31,919 nt of DNA, taken from assembly GCA_004552615.1 (NCBI GenBank), contig SFNZ01000013.1, forward strand, positions 1-31,919. Reading direction: 5' to 3'. Source of the stretch: Bacteroidales bacterium (GTDB taxonomy: Bacteria; Bacteroidota; Bacteroidia; Bacteroidales; UBA932). Position numbers and translations under genes: made by a program. This document shows positions 13,976 to 23,244 of this stretch, piece by piece (position 1 is the first letter of the stretch; every line of letters starts with the position of its first letter). The notes beneath the pieces were generated by a model. It saw nothing but the letters and a program-made list of their open reading frames with translations. It did no database searches and was not told where the DNA came from.

Positions 13976-16242
13976 TCAAGAAGTTTCTGGTCCAGATTGG
14001 CAGCCTTTACGCGGATCTTGACCGGGTCTCCGAGATTGTAGACCACTCCCGAACGTCTTCCCACTATGCGGTAGCGCTCCTGGTCAAACTCGAAGAAATC
14101 CGAACGGATATCGCGCAGGGCGACCATGCCCTCGATCTTGGTAGGTTCCACCTCCACATACATACCCCATTCGGTAAGGCCTGAAATATGACCATCGAAC
14201 TCGCCGCCGACTTTGTCCTGCATGAATTCCACGAGTTTGTACTTTATGCTCGCACGCTCGGCCTCGGCTGCAACCACCTCACGCTCGGACGCATGCCGGC
14301 ACTGTTCCTCGTAATAGTCCTTGCTCTGGGAGTCAGCCCCGTCCAGGTACATGGCAAGCAGCCTGTGGACCATCGTGTCCGGATAACGGCGGATAGGCGA
14401 TGTGAAATGAGTGTAGTATTTGAATGCCAGACCGTAATGTCCGATATTATCCGTGCTGTATGTTGCCTTGGCCATTGACCTCAACGCAAGCATCTCAATG
14501 GCATTGAACTCCGGCTTCTCCCTGGCCTCTGACAGAAGTGCATTGAGAGCCTTGGCGAGCTGCCTGCCTTCATTGGCACTCTCCATCCTGTAGCCGAAAT
14601 TGCCGGCAAACTCACGCAAGCCCTCGATTTTCTCCCCGTTAGGCTCGTCGTGGACACGATATACGAAAGTCTTCGCCTTCTTCTTGGCCACTCCGTCCAT
14701 CTTCCCGCATGTAGCTATGAACTCGGCTACCGACCTGTTGGCCAGCAACATGAATTCCTCTATGAGCCAGTTGGCCTCCCTGGAAATCTTCTGATATACC
14801 CTTACCGGACGGCCCTTCTCGTCGACCTCGACCTTCATCTCCGGCCGTTCGAAACTGATGGCACCGGCAGCAAATCTCTTCTTGCGCAGTTTGGTGGCAA
14901 GGCCGTGCAGGGTCAATACGGCCTCCTTCAGGTGGCGGGGGATGACGCATCCTTCATAGACTCCCTCACCCATCGCAGCCTCCTTGCGCCCCTCAGCCTT
15001 CGCCCTGCGCTCCGCCGCCTCCGGAGATGCCTCGAGCACAGGATCCTTCACGGCGGAATGAATCCCGTCAGTGCCTCCCCTGAGTTCCATTTCAAGGGAT
15101 TTTTCCCCGTTGTCAATTATCTGCTGGGCAGTCTCGTATGCGAATCTGTAGTCGGACCTGATGACAGTCCTTCCGAACCAATGGCCAACGACCTTTGCAT
15201 TCGGTGTCAGGATGAACACCGCGGAGAATGTGAGCTTGTCCTCGTTCGGACGGAGTGAACAGAGCTTGTTCGAAAGCTTTTCAGGCAGCATCGGAACCGT
15301 CCTGTCCACAAGATAGACAGAAGTTCCCCTGGACCTCGCCTCATTGTCAACGACTGAACCCGGCCTCACATAATACGAGACATCGGCTATATGGATACCC
15401 ACTTCGTAATTGCCGTCAGGCAGCGGCTTGAAAGACAATGCGTCGTCGAAATCCTTCGCGTCCTCCGGGTCGATGGTGAAAGTGAGGACGTCCCTGAAAT
15501 CCTTCCTGCCCTTGAGGTCCTTGGCAGTAATCACGTCGGAAATCCCGTCGGCGGCATTCTCCACCTCCGGCTCGAACCGGTAAGGAAGAGCATATTCCGC
15601 AAGGATTGCATGCATTTCAGTATCATTCTCTCCCGGTTCTCCGAGCACGTCCACGATATGCCCTCTCGGATTAGGCTCGCCTTTCTCCCAGCTGTCCACA
15701 GCCGCAGCGACCTTCATCCCTGAACGGGCCCTGAGTTCCACGGCCTTTCCGTCCACGGTCTCGTGTACACCGCTCACGATGAATTCGGAATTGCTGACCT
15801 TCTTCAGGAAACCAGTATCCGGGAGCTTCCCTCCCTTCCTGCGGATGAACGGCTTGCCTTCGGAATCGGTAATGTCGATGGTAATGTCATACGGCATCAC
15901 CCTGCTCTGCATCAGTACCCATGCCTGACCTCCGACGACATGAAGGATGCCCACGAAAGGACGCACGGAACGCTCAATAATCTCTACCACCTCGCCCTCA
16001 CGCCTCCTGCTGTCGGTCTTTTCCTTCGTCACGGAAACCCTGACTGTATCCCCGTTCAGTGCACCGCCCGTCTTGCCGGCTTTCACGTAAACATCATCTT
16101 CCTGCCCCTCAATCTTGACGAAAAGGAAACCTTCCCTCGTCATCTGCACCGTGCCTGTATATTCAGGGCAGTTCTTCTTCTGAACTTCCTTGCGGCTTTT
16201 CTTGAAAAAGCTGCTACCCTTACGTCTTCGTCTGTCAGTCAT
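13804..16242 (-). CDS. rnr: Ribonuclease R
   Basis: The product is 812 residues, a processive 3'-5' exoribonuclease of the RNase II/R family that degrades structured RNA in the cytoplasm. Order: a basic N-terminus (MTDRRRRKGSSFFKKSRKEV), two cold-shock domains, the RNB catalytic domain with DPEDAKDFDDALSF (the magnesium-binding aspartates) and HYGLAFKYYTHFTSPIRRYPD, an S1 domain (GEFDGHISGLTEWGMYVEVE), and a Lys/Arg/Ala-rich tail (KGNKAARKAKVKAAIRLSKH) typical of RNase R. I chose the ATG at 16242. An in-frame start at 16434 would lie beyond the promoter and inside gpmI and adds no homologous sequence. The last 172 bases overlap the GH92-BSP gene tail to tail. Confidence 0.95.
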   Translation of the reverse strand: MTDRRRRKGSSFFKKSRKEVQKKNCPEYTGTVQMTREGFLFVKIEGQEDDVYVKAGKTGGALNGDTVRVSVTKEKTDSRRREGEVVEIIERSVRPFVGILHVVGGQAWVLMQSRVMPYDITIDITDSEGKPFIRRKGGKLPDTGFLKKVSNSEFIVSGVHETVDGKAVELRARSGMKVAAAVDSWEKGEPNPRGHIVDVLGEPGENDTEMHAILAEYALPYRFEPEVENAADGISDVITAKDLKGRKDFRDVLTFTIDPEDAKDFDDALSFKPLPDGNYEVGIHIADVSYYVRPGSVVDNEARSRGTSVYLVDRTVPMLPEKLSNKLCSLRPNEDKLTFSAVFILTPNAKVVGHWFGRTVIRSDYRFAYETAQQIIDNGEKSLEMELRGGTDGIHSAVKDPVLEASPEAAERRAKAEGRKEAAMGEGVYEGCVIPRHLKEAVLTLHGLATKLRKKRFAAGAISFERPEMKVEVDEKGRPVRVYQKISREANWLIEEFMLLANRSVAEFIATCGKMDGVAKKKAKTFVYRVHDEPNGEKIEGLREFAGNFGYRMESANEGRQLAKALNALLSEAREKPEFNAIEMLALRSMAKATYSTDNIGHYGLAFKYYTHFTSPIRRYPDTMVHRLLAMYLDGADSQSKDYYEEQCRHASEREVVAAEAERASIKYKLVEFMQDKVGGEFDGHISGLTEWGMYVEVEPTKIEGMVALRDIRSDFFEFDQERYRIVGRRSGVVYNLGDPVKIRVKAANLDQKLLDYELVETGNEERVDRKEGSGKQSGQASAPGKGNKAARKAKVKAAIRLSKHKASRKKS

Positions 16243-16256
16243 AACCAAAAAATTAG

Positions 16257-16264
16257 TATCTTTG
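16257..16264 (+). promoter_or_regulatory. Promoter core for gpmI and the downstream mannose genes
   Basis: TATCTTTG matches the TAnnTTTG core and lies 42 bases before the gpmI ATG. The -33 element is poor (CTG near 16232). It shares the palindrome TTTGCATTGCAAA (16261-16273) with the opposing rnr promoter core, so the two polymerase sites overlap. Confidence 0.5.
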
Positions 16265-16269
16265 CATTG

Positions 16270-16277
16270 CAAATTTA
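16270..16277 (-). promoter_or_regulatory. Promoter core for rnr
   Basis: The minus strand reads TAAATTTG, an exact core match, 28 bases upstream of the rnr start codon. No good TTG is found at the right distance. It faces the gpmI core, and each core lies on the predicted start site of the other. Confidence 0.45.
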
Positions 16278-16305
16278 AGAATAAAAGTAATAAATGCATT
16301 TTAAT

Positions 16306-17832
16306 ATGGACAGAAAAGTTCTTCTTATGATTCTGGACGGCTGGGGAGAAGGCCGGCACGACCACTCCAACGTCATCTACACACAGGGCGCCCCGTTCAT
16401 CGATTCCCTCAGGGCGAAATATCCGATGAGCCATCTCCAGGCTTGCGGGGAATATGTCGGACTTCCTGACGGCCAGATGGGCAATTCAGAGGTCGGACAC
16501 ATGAACCTCGGCGCCGGAAGAGTTGTATATCAGGATCTTATGAAAATCAACAAGGCCTGCCGCGATCACAAGCTTCTCGATAGGGCCGAGATAAAGGGCG
16601 TATATGACTATGTGAAGAATTCCGGAAAGAAACTCCATCTTCTCGGGCTCTGCTCAAGCGGCGGGGTGCACAGCTCCCTCGACCATTATTACGAGTTCCT
16701 CAGGGTGGCCGGAGAGTACGGCCTCGACAAGGTCTATGTACATTGCTTCATGGACGGAAGGGACACCGACCCTCGCAGCGGAAAAGGATTCGTTGCAGAG
16801 CTTGAAAGCCACATGGCTGGCACCGCTGCCAAGGTAGCGTCAGTGTGCGGCCGTTTCTATGCCATGGACAGGGACAAGAGATGGGAGCGTATCAGGGAAG
16901 CATACAATCTTCTCGTGAAGGGAGAGGGTGCACAGTTCACCTCCGCAACGGAAGGCATCCAGGCTTCCTATGACGCCGATGTCACCGACGAGTTCATCAA
17001 GCCTATAGTCATCACCGACGGAGAGGGAGCTCCTCTCGCCACCATAGAGCAGGGAGACGCAGTGATTTTCATGAACTTCCGCAATGACCGCGCCCGTGAA
17101 ATCACTTCCGTGCTCACCCAGCAGGACATGCCTGATTTCGGAATGAGCATCATACCTGACCTGTACTACTGCTGCATGACCCCGTACGACGCATCCTTCA
17201 AGGGACTCCATATCCTCTTCGACAAGGAGCTCGTGCAGGACACCCTCGGAGAGGTCGTTTCAAAGGCCGGCAAACGCCAGCTGCGTATCGCCGAGACCGA
17301 GAAATACGCACACGTGACATTCTTCTTCAACGGCGGACTCGAGACCCCGTTCGAGAACGAGGACAGGATTCTCGTCAATTCCCCGAAGGTGGCCACATAT
17401 GACCTCCAGCCGGAGATGAGCGCCCCTGAAGTGACAGAGAAACTGATCGAGGCCATCAACACCGAGAAGGAAGACCTCATCATCCTGAACTACGCCAACG
17501 GCGACATGATCGGACACACCGGAGTTTACGATGCCATCCGCACGGCAGTGAAATGTATTGACGGATGCGTGGAGAAAGTAGTGAACGCCGCCATAGCACA
17601 CGGATATGTAGTTCTCATCACCGCAGACCACGGCAATGCCGACTACGCTGTCAACGAGGACGGAACCCCTAACACGGCACACTCCCTCAACCCTGTACAG
17701 TTCATCGTGGTGAACGCAGGCGACGAGGTGAAGAGCGTGAAGGACGGAGCCCTCTGCAATGTCGCTCCTACAATCCTCAAGCTGATGGGAATCCCACAGC
17801 CTGCTGCAATGGAGGCAGAGCCTCTCATCTGA
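16306..17832 (+). CDS. gpmI: 2,3-bisphosphoglycerate-independent phosphoglycerate mutase
   Basis: The product is 508 residues. It interconverts 3- and 2-phosphoglycerate in glycolysis and gluconeogenesis using two manganese ions and a phosphoserine intermediate. MDRKVLLMILDGWGEG supplies the first metal-binding Asp, and GQMGNSEVGHMNLGAGR contains the catalytic serine (Ser61 from this start). HCFMDGRDTDPRSG, NFRNDRAREI and ITADHGNADYAVNEDG complete the metal and substrate sites. I chose the ATG at 16306; another ATG four codons upstream (16294) adds only MHFN. Only 15 bases separate it from the GH130 gene, so a glycolytic gene heads the mannoside-degradation run. Confidence 0.96.
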   Translation: MDRKVLLMILDGWGEGRHDHSNVIYTQGAPFIDSLRAKYPMSHLQACGEYVGLPDGQMGNSEVGHMNLGAGRVVYQDLMKINKACRDHKLLDRAEIKGVYDYVKNSGKKLHLLGLCSSGGVHSSLDHYYEFLRVAGEYGLDKVYVHCFMDGRDTDPRSGKGFVAELESHMAGTAAKVASVCGRFYAMDRDKRWERIREAYNLLVKGEGAQFTSATEGIQASYDADVTDEFIKPIVITDGEGAPLATIEQGDAVIFMNFRNDRAREITSVLTQQDMPDFGMSIIPDLYYCCMTPYDASFKGLHILFDKELVQDTLGEVVSKAGKRQLRIAETEKYAHVTFFFNGGLETPFENEDRILVNSPKVATYDLQPEMSAPEVTEKLIEAINTEKEDLIILNYANGDMIGHTGVYDAIRTAVKCIDGCVEKVVNAAIAHGYVVLITADHGNADYAVNEDGTPNTAHSLNPVQFIVVNAGDEVKSVKDGALCNVAPTILKLMGIPQPAAMEAEPLI

Positions 17833-17847
17833 TAACACACGCCGGCC

Positions 17848-18846
17848 ATGGACAAGATGAAGATACAGGGACGTCCGCTCCCGGGAATGCCCTGGGAGGA
17901 CAGGCCTGCGGGCTGCAATGACCCGATATGGAGATACTCGAAGAATCCGGTGATTCCGAGAGATCTCCTTCCTGACTCGAACAGCATATTCAACTCCGCG
18001 ATAGTCCCGTTCAGGGACGGATATGCAGGAGTGTTCAGATGCGATGACAAAAACAGGAGGATGACCCTCCACGCCGGATTCTCCAAGGACGGTCTCAAAT
18101 GGGATATCAATCCCGAAACAATCCGCTTCGAGGGGGCTGATCCGGAAATCGGGGAATGGGTCTACGGATACGATCCGAGAGTGGCTGAAATCGAAGGAAG
18201 CTATTATGTGACATGGTGCAACGGCTACCACGGCCCGACCATCGGCATTGCCAGGACCGAAGATTTCGTCACATTCCACCAGCTCGAGAACGCATTCCTT
18301 CCTTACAACAGGAACGGAGTCCTCTTCCCGCGCAAGATAAACGGCAAGTTCGCGATGCTCTCGCGTCCGAGCGACACAGGCCACACCGCGTTCGGGGACA
18401 TATTCTATTCTGAGTCCCCGGACCTGGAATACTGGGGCCATCACCGCCATGTCATGGCTCCGGCTCCTTTCGAGGTGAGCGCATGGCAATGCATGAAAAT
18501 CGGTGCCGGACCTGTGCCGGTGGAGACTTCGGAAGGCTGGCTGCTCATATACCATGGAGTGTTGCATTCCTGCAACGGCTATGTTTATGCATTTGGCTCG
18601 GCCCTTCTCGACCTCGAAAAACCGTGGAAGGCCATCGCCAGAAGCGGACAGTATCTGATGTCGCCAAGGGAGATATACGAGCTCACGGGAGACGTCCCTA
18701 ACGTGACTTTCCCTTGCACGTCCCTCCACGACCCGGATACAGGCAGGATAGCCATTTATTACGGATGTGCGGACACGGTGACCGGACTGGCTTTCGGATA
18801 TATTCCGGACATCATCGAATTCACCAAGCGTACTAACATTCTTTGA
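17848..18846 (+). CDS. GH130 beta-mannoside phosphorylase
   Basis: The product is 332 residues with no signal peptide, so it is cytoplasmic. GH130 enzymes cleave beta-mannosides with inorganic phosphate, releasing alpha-mannose-1-phosphate. The five-bladed propeller begins RYSKNPVIPRDLLPDSNSIFN; GYDPRVAEIEGSYYVTWCN contains the likely proton donor Asp109. Later come ARTEDFVTFH, NRNGVLFPRKINGKF and LIYHGVLHSCNGYVY. The length and motifs resemble the beta-1,4-mannosyl-N-acetylglucosamine phosphorylases of gut Bacteroides (GH130 subfamily 2), which process the Man-beta-1,4-GlcNAc core of N-glycans. Mannosylglucose phosphorylase or mannan-oligosaccharide phosphorylase remains possible. The start could also be the ATG three codons downstream (17857). 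Confidence 0.9.
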   Translation: MDKMKIQGRPLPGMPWEDRPAGCNDPIWRYSKNPVIPRDLLPDSNSIFNSAIVPFRDGYAGVFRCDDKNRRMTLHAGFSKDGLKWDINPETIRFEGADPEIGEWVYGYDPRVAEIEGSYYVTWCNGYHGPTIGIARTEDFVTFHQLENAFLPYNRNGVLFPRKINGKFAMLSRPSDTGHTAFGDIFYSESPDLEYWGHHRHVMAPAPFEVSAWQCMKIGAGPVPVETSEGWLLIYHGVLHSCNGYVYAFGSALLDLEKPWKAIARSGQYLMSPREIYELTGDVPNVTFPCTSLHDPDTGRIAIYYGCADTVTGLAFGYIPDIIEFTKRTNIL

Positions 18847-18877
18847 CCACATAAAACCACATGATACTGAAACTGAT

Positions 18878-21097
18878 ATGAGACCAAGACTGCTGAATTT
18901 ACTGTGCATTGCACTGATTCCCCTCTCCTGCTGCAGGAATGCCGGAGACGGGGATCCGGCCGCCTTCGTAAACACACGTATCGGAAGCGGCGGACACGGA
19001 CATGTCTTCGTCGGTGCCAGCGTGCCTTTCGGAATGGTGCAGGCCGGGCCTACCAGCATCCCGCAGGAATGGGACTGGTGCTCCGGATACCATGAGAGCG
19101 ACTCGACCGTAATCGGATTCTCGCACACCCATCTCGAGGGAACCGGCATCGGAGACCTCTTCGACGTGACCGTGATGCCTGTCACAGGTGACGTCGTATA
19201 TGCACGCGGAACCAAGGTGCCAGCCGGGGCATCCTCCGAAGAGGCTGCCGCCGCGGAGCGCTCAGGGCTCTGGTCCTACGCTGACAGGAGCCGGGAAATC
19301 ACCGGGCCGGGATATTACAGCGTTCCTCTGACACGATACGGAATCACGGCAGAGCTTACCGCCACATCCCGTGTAGGATTCCACAGATATACATACCCCG
19401 CCAGCGACGCGGCCGCCATTGTATTCGACCTCGAAAACGGAGGATGCTGGGACAAGGCCACATCGACCCATATCGAGGCGGAAGGCAACGATGCGGTAAA
19501 GGGATGGAGATGGTCAAAAGGCTGGGCGAAGAACCAGAAAGTGTTCTTCTATGCAAGGCTCAGCAAACCTTTCGACAGCATCGAGGACCACGGGATGTAC
19601 GCGAGGATTAATTTCCGCACTACGGATGGAGAGCAGGTCCTGATGAAGGTGGCCATCTCCCCTGTGGACATTGACGGTGCCAAGGCCAATATGGCAGCGG
19701 AACTCCCTGGATGGGATTTCGAGGCCACGGCCAGGGATGCCCGCACGGCCTGGAACCGGGAGCTCTCCAAGATCAGCATTGAGACAGATGACGAAGATGC
19801 CAGGACGGTATTCTATACATCCCTGTATCACACCATGATTCAGCCTGCCGAGTTCTGTGACGTCAACGGTGACTACCGCGGAGCTGACGGAGAGATTCAC
19901 AGGGGCAACGATTTCAGGACATATACCATATTCTCTCTTTGGGATACCTACCGTGCGGCAATGCCGCTGATGACAGTCATCCATCCGGAGAAGATGCGCG
20001 ACATGGCCAACACGATGATCAAGATATACGAAGAGCAGGGCAAGCTGCCAGTATGGCATCTGTGGGGCAACGAGACTGACTGCATGGTCGGCAATCCGGG
20101 TGTCACCGCCCTCGCGGACATTCTGGTCAAAGGCTATGACGGATTCGACAGGGAACTCGCTTACAAGGCCCTCAAGGACTCCGAAATGAGGCCTGACAGA
20201 GGACAGGACCTGAGAATGGAATTCGGCTATATCCCTGCAGACAAGGGATTCGGGGAGTCCGTGGCATACGACATGGAATACGCCATAGCAGACGGTGCGA
20301 TGGCTGAAGCCTGCAGATTCCTCGGCAAGGAAGAGGACCTGGCATATTTCACCGAAAGAAGCCGGTCTTACAGACAATATTTCGACCCTGCCACCCTGTT
20401 TATAAGGGGAAGGAACTCCGACGGTTCGTTCGTGGAACCGTTCAATCCATACAGCTCCACACACCGCGCGGACGTATATTGCGAAGGCAATGCCTGGCAA
20501 TACACCTGGCTCGCGCCCCAGGATTTCGACGGGCTCGTCGGACTCTACGGCTCGAAGGAAAAGCTGGCGGAAAGGCTTGACAGCCTGTTCGCAGCCCGCA
20601 ATGTGGTGGAAGGTGCTGAATCCTCTCCGGACATCTCCGGCCTCATAGGTCAATATGCACACGGCAACGAGCCGAGCCACCACATCATCTATTTCTACAC
20701 GATGGCCGGACAGCCGTGGAAGACTGCAGACAAGGTGGACGAAGTCCTCAATACATTGTATTTCAATGACTGCAACGGACTCTCAGGCAATGAGGATGTC
20801 GGACAGATGTCCGCCTGGTACGTCCTTTCAAGCCTCGGATTCTATCAGGTGGAACCGGCCGGAGCAAGATTCTGGTTCGGAAAACCTGCTTTCAGCAGTG
20901 CGGCGATCAAAGTCGAGGGAGGTACATTCACCGTAAAGGCTGAAGGTCTCGGCGCAGACAACAGGTATATCCAGGGCGTCACCCTCAACGGGAAGGATCA
21001 CCCATATCCTTACATCAGTTTCGAAGATCTCCGCAAGGGCGGCGAACTGGTGTTCACGATGGGACCGCAGCAGACCTGCTGGTATCAGCCAGAATAA
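18878..21097 (+). CDS. GH92 alpha-mannosidase, lipoprotein
   Basis: The product is 739 residues. The N-terminus MRPRLLNLLCIALIPLSC ends in a lipobox (Cys18), so unlike the tandem pair it should be lipid-anchored. The core motifs are intact: IGSGGHGHVFVGASVPFGMVQ, GFSHTHLEGTGIGDLFD, FSLWDTYRAAMPLM, YAHGNEPSHHIIYFY with Glu598, and GNEDVGQMSAWYVLSSLGFY. It differs clearly from the other two GH92 proteins along its whole length, so these are separate family branches and not recent duplicates; different linkage preferences are likely. It lies 31 bases after GH130 and 37 before the ROK kinase, probably in one transcript. Confidence 0.95.
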   Translation: MRPRLLNLLCIALIPLSCCRNAGDGDPAAFVNTRIGSGGHGHVFVGASVPFGMVQAGPTSIPQEWDWCSGYHESDSTVIGFSHTHLEGTGIGDLFDVTVMPVTGDVVYARGTKVPAGASSEEAAAAERSGLWSYADRSREITGPGYYSVPLTRYGITAELTATSRVGFHRYTYPASDAAAIVFDLENGGCWDKATSTHIEAEGNDAVKGWRWSKGWAKNQKVFFYARLSKPFDSIEDHGMYARINFRTTDGEQVLMKVAISPVDIDGAKANMAAELPGWDFEATARDARTAWNRELSKISIETDDEDARTVFYTSLYHTMIQPAEFCDVNGDYRGADGEIHRGNDFRTYTIFSLWDTYRAAMPLMTVIHPEKMRDMANTMIKIYEEQGKLPVWHLWGNETDCMVGNPGVTALADILVKGYDGFDRELAYKALKDSEMRPDRGQDLRMEFGYIPADKGFGESVAYDMEYAIADGAMAEACRFLGKEEDLAYFTERSRSYRQYFDPATLFIRGRNSDGSFVEPFNPYSSTHRADVYCEGNAWQYTWLAPQDFDGLVGLYGSKEKLAERLDSLFAARNVVEGAESSPDISGLIGQYAHGNEPSHHIIYFYTMAGQPWKTADKVDEVLNTLYFNDCNGLSGNEDVGQMSAWYVLSSLGFYQVEPAGARFWFGKPAFSSAAIKVEGGTFTVKAEGLGADNRYIQGVTLNGKDHPYPYISFEDLRKGGELVFTMGPQQTCWYQPE

Positions 21098-21134
21098 ATA
21101 TTTTATAGATAATCGCTTAAACAAATCATAAATT

Positions 21135-22250
21135 ATGACAGATTTCAAGAATGACTCAAGGATTGTCCTGACGCTTGACGCAGGCGGCACCAACATGGTG
21201 TTCGGAGCTATGCGCGGAGGTGAATTTATTGTGGACCCTATTACCCTGCCGTCCAATTCCAAGAACCTGGACCTTTGTCTCCAGACAATGGTTCTCGGAT
21301 TCAGCACTGTAATTGACTCGCTGGAAGGAAGTCCTTCCGCCATCAGTTTCGCATTCCCGGGACCTGCCGACTACCCTAACGGCATCATCGGAGGATATCT
21401 TCCGAATTTCCCGTCATTCCGCGACGGAGTGGCACTCGGACCATTCCTCCAGGAGAAATTCGGCATTCCGGTCTATATCAACAACGACGGAGATCTCTAT
21501 GCCTTCGGGGAAGCTCTCGGAGGCGCCCTGCCTGACCTGAACAGAAGACTCGCAGAGGCCGGAAGCGCAAAACGCTACCACAATCTCATCGGATACACGT
21601 TCGGAACAGGCTTCGGATATGGCGCAGTCATCGACGGGCAGCTCAACCGCGGAGACAATTCCTGCGTGGAGACATTCTGCCTGAGCAATCCCAAGCTTCC
21701 TGGATACATCATTGAGGACAGTGTTGCCATCCGTGCCGTGACAAGGGTTTACGGAGAGGCCTCCGGCAATCTGAACCACGGACTCACCCCTAAGGAAATA
21801 AGCGAGATATGCCAGGGAACACGCGAGGGCAACAGGGAAGCGGCGCTCAAGGCATTCAATGACCTCGGAGAGTCCGCCGGAGAGGCAATGGCCACAGCTG
21901 CAACCCTCATTGACGGCGTCATCTGCATCGGCGGCGGAATCATGAACAGCCACGAATATATCATGCCGGGAATCCTCCGCAGCATGCGGGGCACCATCAA
22001 GACCATGTCCGGCGATACCATCAGCCGAGTACAGCCTAAAGTCTACAATCTCGATGACCCTGAGGAGTTCGCATTGTTCGCCAGGGGAGACGCCCGCGAG
22101 CTGAAGGTATACGGCTCCGACAAGACCGTGACCTACGACCCGCAGAAACGTCTCGGCGTAATGCGCTCGAAAATCGGGGCCAGCAAGGCCATCTCCATAG
22201 GAGCATACACATTCGCGCTCAGTGAGTTGGACAAAATGAAGGAGGAATAG
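21135..22250 (+). CDS. ROK-family sugar kinase, atypical (possible mannokinase)
   Basis: The product is 371 residues, cytoplasmic. ROK features are LTLDAGGTNMVFGAM (phosphate loop), SFAFPGPADYPNGIIGG, INNDGDLYAFGEA with catalytic-base candidate Asp118, IGYTFGTGFGYGAVIDG, and GVICIGGGIMNS near the C-terminus. The canonical zinc motif of ROK kinases (CxCGxxGCxE) is absent; the equivalent region reads SCVETFCLSNPKLPGYIIE. The gene is three bases upstream of manA and follows a GH92 gene, so phosphorylation of released mannose to mannose-6-phosphate is the natural inference. Glucose, fructose or N-acetylmannosamine are alternative substrates. Confidence 0.82.
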   Translation: MTDFKNDSRIVLTLDAGGTNMVFGAMRGGEFIVDPITLPSNSKNLDLCLQTMVLGFSTVIDSLEGSPSAISFAFPGPADYPNGIIGGYLPNFPSFRDGVALGPFLQEKFGIPVYINNDGDLYAFGEALGGALPDLNRRLAEAGSAKRYHNLIGYTFGTGFGYGAVIDGQLNRGDNSCVETFCLSNPKLPGYIIEDSVAIRAVTRVYGEASGNLNHGLTPKEISEICQGTREGNREAALKAFNDLGESAGEAMATAATLIDGVICIGGGIMNSHEYIMPGILRSMRGTIKTMSGDTISRVQPKVYNLDDPEEFALFARGDARELKVYGSDKTVTYDPQKRLGVMRSKIGASKAISIGAYTFALSELDKMKEE

Positions 22251-22253
22251 GAT

Positions 22254-23231
22254 ATGTACCCGTTGAAATTCAAGCCGATACTGAAGACAGTGGTTTGGGG
22301 CGGAGAGAAAATCGCCCCTTTCAAGGGAATCACCACCGAACAGCACAACATCGGTGAAAGCTGGGAATTGTCCGGTGTGAGAGGACACGAGTCCGTAGTG
22401 GCCAACGGAGAATTCGAAGGCCGTACCATCACTAGCCTCATCGAGGAATTCAAGGGAAAACTCGTCGGCGAAAAGGTATATGCCGGGAACGGCAATGTCT
22501 TCCCTCTTCTCATCAAGTTCATCGATGCGAGGTCAGATCTCTCCATCCAGGTTCATCCTGATGACAAGCTGGCTGCCGAAAGGCACAATTCCAAGGGCAA
22601 GACCGAAATGTGGTACGTGGTCGGAGCCGATGAGGGAGCGCATCTTCTCTCCGGACTCAAGGAGGAAATCACTCCGGACGAATATGTCAGAAGAATCGGG
22701 GACAACACCATCACCGATGTCCTCACCGACTTCAAGGTCAAGGCCGGGGACGTGTTCTTCCTTCCAGCAGGCAGGATTCACGCCATCGGAACAGGCTGCT
22801 TCATTGCAGAAATACAGCAGACATCCGACATCACATACAGAATCTATGACTACGGTCGTCTCGGCCTCGACGGAAAGCCGAGGGAACTCCATACAGAGCT
22901 GGCGAAGGATGCCATCGACTACAAGGTATATCCGGAATACAAGTCTGAATATAAGGAAGAGGCCAATGCGGAGAACCAGTTAGTCAGCTGCAGGTATTTC
23001 ACGACAAGCGAATACAATCTCAGCGAACCTGTCTCCAAGGACCTGTCCGGCACGGATTCGTTCCTTATCGTCATCTGCATCGAAGGCCGCGGAACCGTCG
23101 TGGACAAGGAGGATAGTGACGAGAGGATTGAGATCCATCAGGGAGAGACAGTGCTCATCCCTGCCTCCTCGAAAGGTGTGGAATTCATTCCGGAAGGCAA
23201 TATGAAGCTGATTACCAGCTATATAGGATAA
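22254..23231 (+). CDS. manA: Mannose-6-phosphate isomerase, class I
   Basis: The product is 325 residues, the short bacterial form of type I phosphomannose isomerase, a zinc cupin enzyme that interconverts mannose-6-phosphate and fructose-6-phosphate. The zinc ligands are visible: LSIQVHPDD (Gln99, His101), KTEMWYVVG (Glu118) and PAGRIHAIGTG (His176). The segment TSDITYRIYDYGR is also characteristic. A second cupin fold occupies the C-terminal third. With the upstream kinase it brings mannose into glycolysis; in reverse it could feed GDP-mannose synthesis. It starts three bases after the kinase stop codon. Confidence 0.94.
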   Translation: MYPLKFKPILKTVVWGGEKIAPFKGITTEQHNIGESWELSGVRGHESVVANGEFEGRTITSLIEEFKGKLVGEKVYAGNGNVFPLLIKFIDARSDLSIQVHPDDKLAAERHNSKGKTEMWYVVGADEGAHLLSGLKEEITPDEYVRRIGDNTITDVLTDFKVKAGDVFFLPAGRIHAIGTGCFIAEIQQTSDITYRIYDYGRLGLDGKPRELHTELAKDAIDYKVYPEYKSEYKEEANAENQLVSCRYFTTSEYNLSEPVSKDLSGTDSFLIVICIEGRGTVVDKEDSDERIEIHQGETVLIPASSKGVEFIPEGNMKLITSYIG

Positions 23232-23244
23232 ATGGAGGGCTACT

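Noticed and set aside
16243..16434. 64-codon N-terminal extension of rnr
   Set aside because: It would start inside gpmI and upstream of the rnr promoter core, and its translation is unlike RNase R.
17260..19215. 651-codon open frame on the minus strand across gpmI, GH130 and the third GH92 gene
   Set aside because: It runs antisense to three well-supported genes and its translation shows no recognisable domain. Long antisense frames are common where codons avoid the reverse complements of stops.
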